Source: CBDDLD01 sp965230605 (GTDB taxonomy: Bacteria; Bacteroidota; Bacteroidia; Flavobacteriales; Flavobacteriaceae). From it: a stretch of DNA of 64,000 nt. Below the pieces are notes generated by a model, which saw only the letters and a list, made by a program, of their open reading frames with translations, had not been told where the DNA came from and ran no database searches. The stretch spans positions 2,418,001 to 2,482,000 of the forward strand of contig CBDDLD010000004.1 of NCBI GenBank assembly GCA_965230605.1, written 5' to 3'. Positions 60,706-64,000 of this stretch are shown here, piece by piece (position 1 is the first letter of the stretch; each line of letters opens with the position of its first letter). The position numbers and the translations under genes are program-made.

Positions 60706-63705
60706 CTATGCTTGTTCCTCATCTTCTTCTTTCACTTTTTTCTTTAATGATTCAGCAGCATCACCTTTTTTCGCAGTATCATACATAATTGGTGTTGCAA
60801 TGAACATCGAAGAATATGTACCTACAATAACACCAACGATTAATGCAAATAAGAATCCTCTAAGTGAATCTGCACCAAAAGCAAACATTGCTAATAATAC
60901 GACTAAAGTAGTTAAAGACGTATTTAATGTTCTACTTAGAGTACTGTTTAGAGACGCATTTATTGTTCTTCCAAATGCCCAACTTGTGTGTTCATTTAAG
61001 TACTCTCTAATTCTATCGAACACAACCACGGTATCATTCAGCGAGTAACCAATTACAGTCAATATCGCTGCAATAAATGCCTGATCTATTTCCATACTAA
61101 AAGGCATATATGGCCATGTTAATGAGAAGATTCCAAGTACTAGTAATACATCATGGAACACTGCAGCTACAGCACCAAGTGAGAATTGCCATCTCTTGAA
61201 TCGGATTAAGATATATAAGAATACAACTACTAATGATCCTAAAATTGCCCATATTGATGATTTCTTAATATCATCTGCAATAGTTGGACTCACCTTACTA
61301 GACATCATCTTACCTATATTATTTTCACTAGAATCATCCAAGAATTCGTCATAGGTCATACCATCTGGAAGGTAAGGCTTTAATCCTTCAAAAATCTTAG
61401 ACTGCACTTCTTCATCAGCATCTGTAGAATTATCTTCAACTTTATACTTCGTAGATATTTTCAATTGGTTAGCGCCTCCAATTGTTTTTACTTCTGCACT
61501 TCCTATTATTTCTTCTAAGCTTTTCTTTACTTCTTCAGTACTCACTTCTTGAGCAAATCGAACTTGGTAGGTTCGCCCTCCAACAAAATCAATACCTTGA
61601 TCTAAACCTGTTGTAAATAATGATCCTAAACTCGCAGCGATTAATAACCCTGAAATCACATAAGCTATCTTACGTTTCTTTAAGAAATTGATATTTACAT
61701 TCTTAAATAAACCTTTAGTCAATGGTGTTGCAAAATCTAGTTTTCTGCCAGAATTAACGTACCAGTCTACTAATAATCTTGTGATGAAGATCGCCGTAAA
61801 TAAAGACGTTAATATACCTATAAGTAAAGTCGTTGCGAATCCTTTAATCGGTCCTGTACCAAATACGAAAAGGATTAATGCTGTAAGACCTGTTGTGATA
61901 TTCGCATCTAAGATTGAAGATAAGGCATTCGCGAAACCGTCTTTTACAGATTCTTTTTGTCCCTTACCTTTGGCCAACTCCTCTCGTATCCTCTCAAAGA
62001 TAAGTACATTCGCATCTACAGATATACCTATTGTTAATACAATACCTGCAATACCCGGAAGTGTTAATACAGCACCTAAGCCTGCTAATACTCCAAAGAT
62101 CAATAGAATGTTTAATAATAAGGCAACATCGGCAAATAAACCAGATCTTCCGTAATAGAACACCATCCATATTAATACAAATGCTAATGCTAGCAAGAAT
62201 GACTTCATACCACTATCAATAGCTTCTTGCCCTAATGAAGGTCCAATCTCATCAGCCTGAACAATCTCTGCAGAGGCAGGTAATTTACCTGCACGTAATA
62301 CATTAGCCAAATCAATAGCTTCTGTTAAAGAGAATGATCCTGAAATTTGAGAGTTACCTCCGGCAATAGGCCCACTGCTTACACCAGGTGCCGAGTATAC
62401 TGTACTATCTAGAACAATTGCAATAAAACCTCTTGTATTGTATGCGACCGTAGTCATTTCTTCCCAAATCTTTGAACCTTTGGTATCCATTTGCATACTT
62501 ACAGCTGGCTTTCTAAACTGATCGTAGTCTTGTCTAGCATCTGTAATTACTGTTCCACTTAATTGAGGTTCTCCAGATCTGTTTCCTTTGATAGCATATA
62601 GATCGATAAATTCAGAATCTTTTACTTGTATACCCCATAAGAACACCGCATAACGTTGCTCAACAGGCAATAAGTTTCTGTTGGCATTTAAAGCTTGCAT
62701 CACTTTATTCTTATCTTTTGCTAAGAAGGTAGCAATGACTGGACCACCGTTCCCTAATGCCTGAATTCCTATCGGGTTAGCATCTTGGACATCTGTAGAG
62801 TCACTTTCCTCTAATTGGCCTGTTAAGGCATCAATAGCGCTAGATGTAGTATCCTGATCAACCTCTGCATCAGACTGTTCTTCATTTTCTTTTTCTTCAT
62901 CTGCATTCGCCTGAACTAAAGCTTGGTTTACTTGTAAAACATAGCTTCCTAAATCTTGAGTTGTGTAGGTTTCCCAGAACTGCAACTGTGCTGTCTTAGT
63001 AATGATATCTACAACACGTTTTTTGTCTTTAGCTCCTGGTAGTTCTATTAATATACGTCCAGAATTTCCTAAACGTTGAATGTTAGGTGAGGTTACACCA
63101 AAACCATCGATACGATTTCTTAATACTTCAAAAGCAGATTCAATAGATTCATCTACTTTAGTCTGAAGCACACGCTTTACTTCATCATCCGTCATGTTAA
63201 TCTTAATAACATCACTTAACGAACGGTTAGCAAATATATCTGGCGATGCCAGTTTTGTATCTCCTTTAATTTCATCAAAAGCACTAAAGAAAGACTCTAA
63301 ATATGATTCTTGAGCATCTTTTTGTAGTTCTGACGCATTATCTAATGCCTGATTAAAAATTGGATCTTTACTCTTGTTAGAAAGCCCTATTAAGATATCT
63401 TTTACTGAAATTTCTATAATAGCATTGATCCCACCTTTAAGGTCTAATCCTAAATTCATGGCATTATCTTTCACCTCTTTATAAGTGAAACTCTTAACTC
63501 CAAGGTTATACACCTCTTCTTTTCCTATAGAATCTAGGTAACGGATCTCTTCTTCATTAGCCTGCTTTATACTCTCAAATTTACTTCTGGCTACTTCTTG
63601 CGCCGTACTTTCTATTTGGTTGGCTTTAAATGTGAATGATAATTGATAAATACTTACCAATCCAAACAACAGTGCAAACAGTTTTACTAGTCCTTTGTTT
63701 TGCAT
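60706..63705 (-). CDS. secDF: Protein translocase SecDF (fused SecD and SecF)
   Basis: A 999-residue fusion from the ATG at 63705; a longer frame to 63771 adds 22 residues that lack membrane character. SecD half: first helix, then LGLDLKGGINAIIEI, periplasmic P1 domain with an acidic insert (EEKENEEQSDAEVD), and helices with GIVLTIGISVDANVLIFERIREEL. SecF half: GLDQGIDFVGGRTYQVRF and AAILTVIGYSLNDTVVVFDRIREYL. It uses the proton-motive force to help Sec export. The fusion is usual in Bacteroidota. Confidence 0.96.
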   Translation of the reverse strand: MQNKGLVKLFALLFGLVSIYQLSFTFKANQIESTAQEVARSKFESIKQANEEEIRYLDSIGKEEVYNLGVKSFTYKEVKDNAMNLGLDLKGGINAIIEISVKDILIGLSNKSKDPIFNQALDNASELQKDAQESYLESFFSAFDEIKGDTKLASPDIFANRSLSDVIKINMTDDEVKRVLQTKVDESIESAFEVLRNRIDGFGVTSPNIQRLGNSGRILIELPGAKDKKRVVDIITKTAQLQFWETYTTQDLGSYVLQVNQALVQANADEEKENEEQSDAEVDQDTTSSAIDALTGQLEESDSTDVQDANPIGIQALGNGGPVIATFLAKDKNKVMQALNANRNLLPVEQRYAVFLWGIQVKDSEFIDLYAIKGNRSGEPQLSGTVITDARQDYDQFRKPAVSMQMDTKGSKIWEEMTTVAYNTRGFIAIVLDSTVYSAPGVSSGPIAGGNSQISGSFSLTEAIDLANVLRAGKLPASAEIVQADEIGPSLGQEAIDSGMKSFLLALAFVLIWMVFYYGRSGLFADVALLLNILLIFGVLAGLGAVLTLPGIAGIVLTIGISVDANVLIFERIREELAKGKGQKESVKDGFANALSSILDANITTGLTALILFVFGTGPIKGFATTLLIGILTSLFTAIFITRLLVDWYVNSGRKLDFATPLTKGLFKNVNINFLKKRKIAYVISGLLIAASLGSLFTTGLDQGIDFVGGRTYQVRFAQEVSTEEVKKSLEEIIGSAEVKTIGGANQLKISTKYKVEDNSTDADEEVQSKIFEGLKPYLPDGMTYDEFLDDSSENNIGKMMSSKVSPTIADDIKKSSIWAILGSLVVVFLYILIRFKRWQFSLGAVAAVFHDVLLVLGIFSLTWPYMPFSMEIDQAFIAAILTVIGYSLNDTVVVFDRIREYLNEHTSWAFGRTINASLNSTLSRTLNTSLTTLVVLLAMFAFGADSLRGFLFALIVGVIVGTYSSMFIATPIMYDTAKKGDAAESLKKKVKEEDEEQA

Positions 63706-63740
63706 TTTTTTATGTTTTGTGTCAAATTTTGATAAACGGG

Positions 63741-63748
63741 CAAATATA
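63741..63748 (-). promoter_or_regulatory. -7 box of secDF
   Basis: Read on the minus strand, TATATTTG fits TAnnTTTG, 35 bp before the secDF ATG at 63705. Confidence 0.45.
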
Positions 63749-63863
63749 TAATTTACCGTATAATTCGACAATTATTTTTTATGTATGATTTTGAGAAATT
63801 CGAATGTGTTGGGAATAAAACTGACTCCCCTCCGGGTATATATTTATAAGCTATAAATCAGTT

Positions 63864-64000
63864 TTAAGAATGTTGTCCCATAGGACTGGGTCCTGCTCTA
63901 ACTTCTGGAACATAACGCAACGCATCAGCGATTGCAATTCTTATATTTCTATTGAAGTTATAAGCAACTTTGTCGGTATTGTTTTTTTCTTTTAGGCTTA
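63864..64000 (-). CDS. C-terminal end of an unidentified protein, cut by the window edge
   Basis: An open frame of 45 codons runs in from the edge and stops at TAA (63864-63866). The visible end reads NFNRNIRIAIADALRYVPEV and RAGPSPMGQHS. It looks like a real C-terminus (charged helix, then a loop), but I cannot name the family from this much. Confidence 0.5.
   Translation of the reverse strand, partial: SLKEKNNTDKVAYNFNRNIRIAIADALRYVPEVRAGPSPMGQHS

Overview
The window is about 64 kb of an AT-rich chromosome from a member of the Bacteroidota, most likely a marine Flavobacteriaceae. Support for this comes from a fused SecDF, a fused ResB-CcsA cytochrome c assembly protein, an archaeal/eukaryotic-type ProS, a Rho with a long low-complexity N-terminal insert, a giant repeat protein ending in a gliding-motility/type IX secretion C-terminal domain, families largely confined to Bacteroidota (BT_3928, DUF3667, DUF4293, DUF1599), and several Bacteroidota-type promoters (TAnnTTTG -7 box, in one case with TTTG 19 bp upstream).

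Layout. 1-3.5 kb (minus strand): end of a secreted alpha/beta hydrolase, then a PD40 lipoprotein - ECF sigma - membrane anti-sigma-like operon. 3.6 kb: a 130-bp imperfect palindrome. 4.9-10 kb: an ECF sigma factor surrounded by DoxX, a broken second folE, an HMA protein, DUF4142, a cupredoxin and a di-heme cytochrome. Five copies of GTAACC-N17-TCTAA, all with the same spacing, lie upstream of these genes and the sigma gene itself, which outlines a self-contained regulon. 10-13.9 kb: ResB-CcsA and a CpcT-like lipoprotein. 13.9-14.8 kb: a decayed paralogue of the first PD40 lipoprotein, with a preserved upstream block.

15-23.1 kb is the most accessory part. It holds a small polyproline lipoprotein, a TPR histidine kinase/response regulator pair, and a compact co-directional run: GIY-YIG protein, HNH protein, DUF4177 protein, YidD-like/lipoprotein fusion, secreted protein of unknown function, secreted SNase-like nuclease and a Cys-rich secreted protein. 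I do not recognise this combination as a described system. 23.5-27.7 kb is a sulfide/persulfide module (Crp/Fnr regulator, two YeeE/YedE-type proteins, TauE/SafE exporter, CstB-like persulfide dioxygenase-rhodanese, HMA protein). Two matching CRP-like operators stand at exactly the same distance from two -7 boxes.

27.7-64 kb is mostly core chromosome: clpS, an M57-type lipoprotein protease, prmA, tpiA, folP, cdaA, truA, rho, rpsT, tRNA-Glu, proS, folE, cysS, yidD, lgt and secDF, with ABC transport proteins, a FadL-type outer membrane protein and the 2338-residue cell-surface repeat protein among them. Several convergent gene pairs are separated by clear hairpin terminators.
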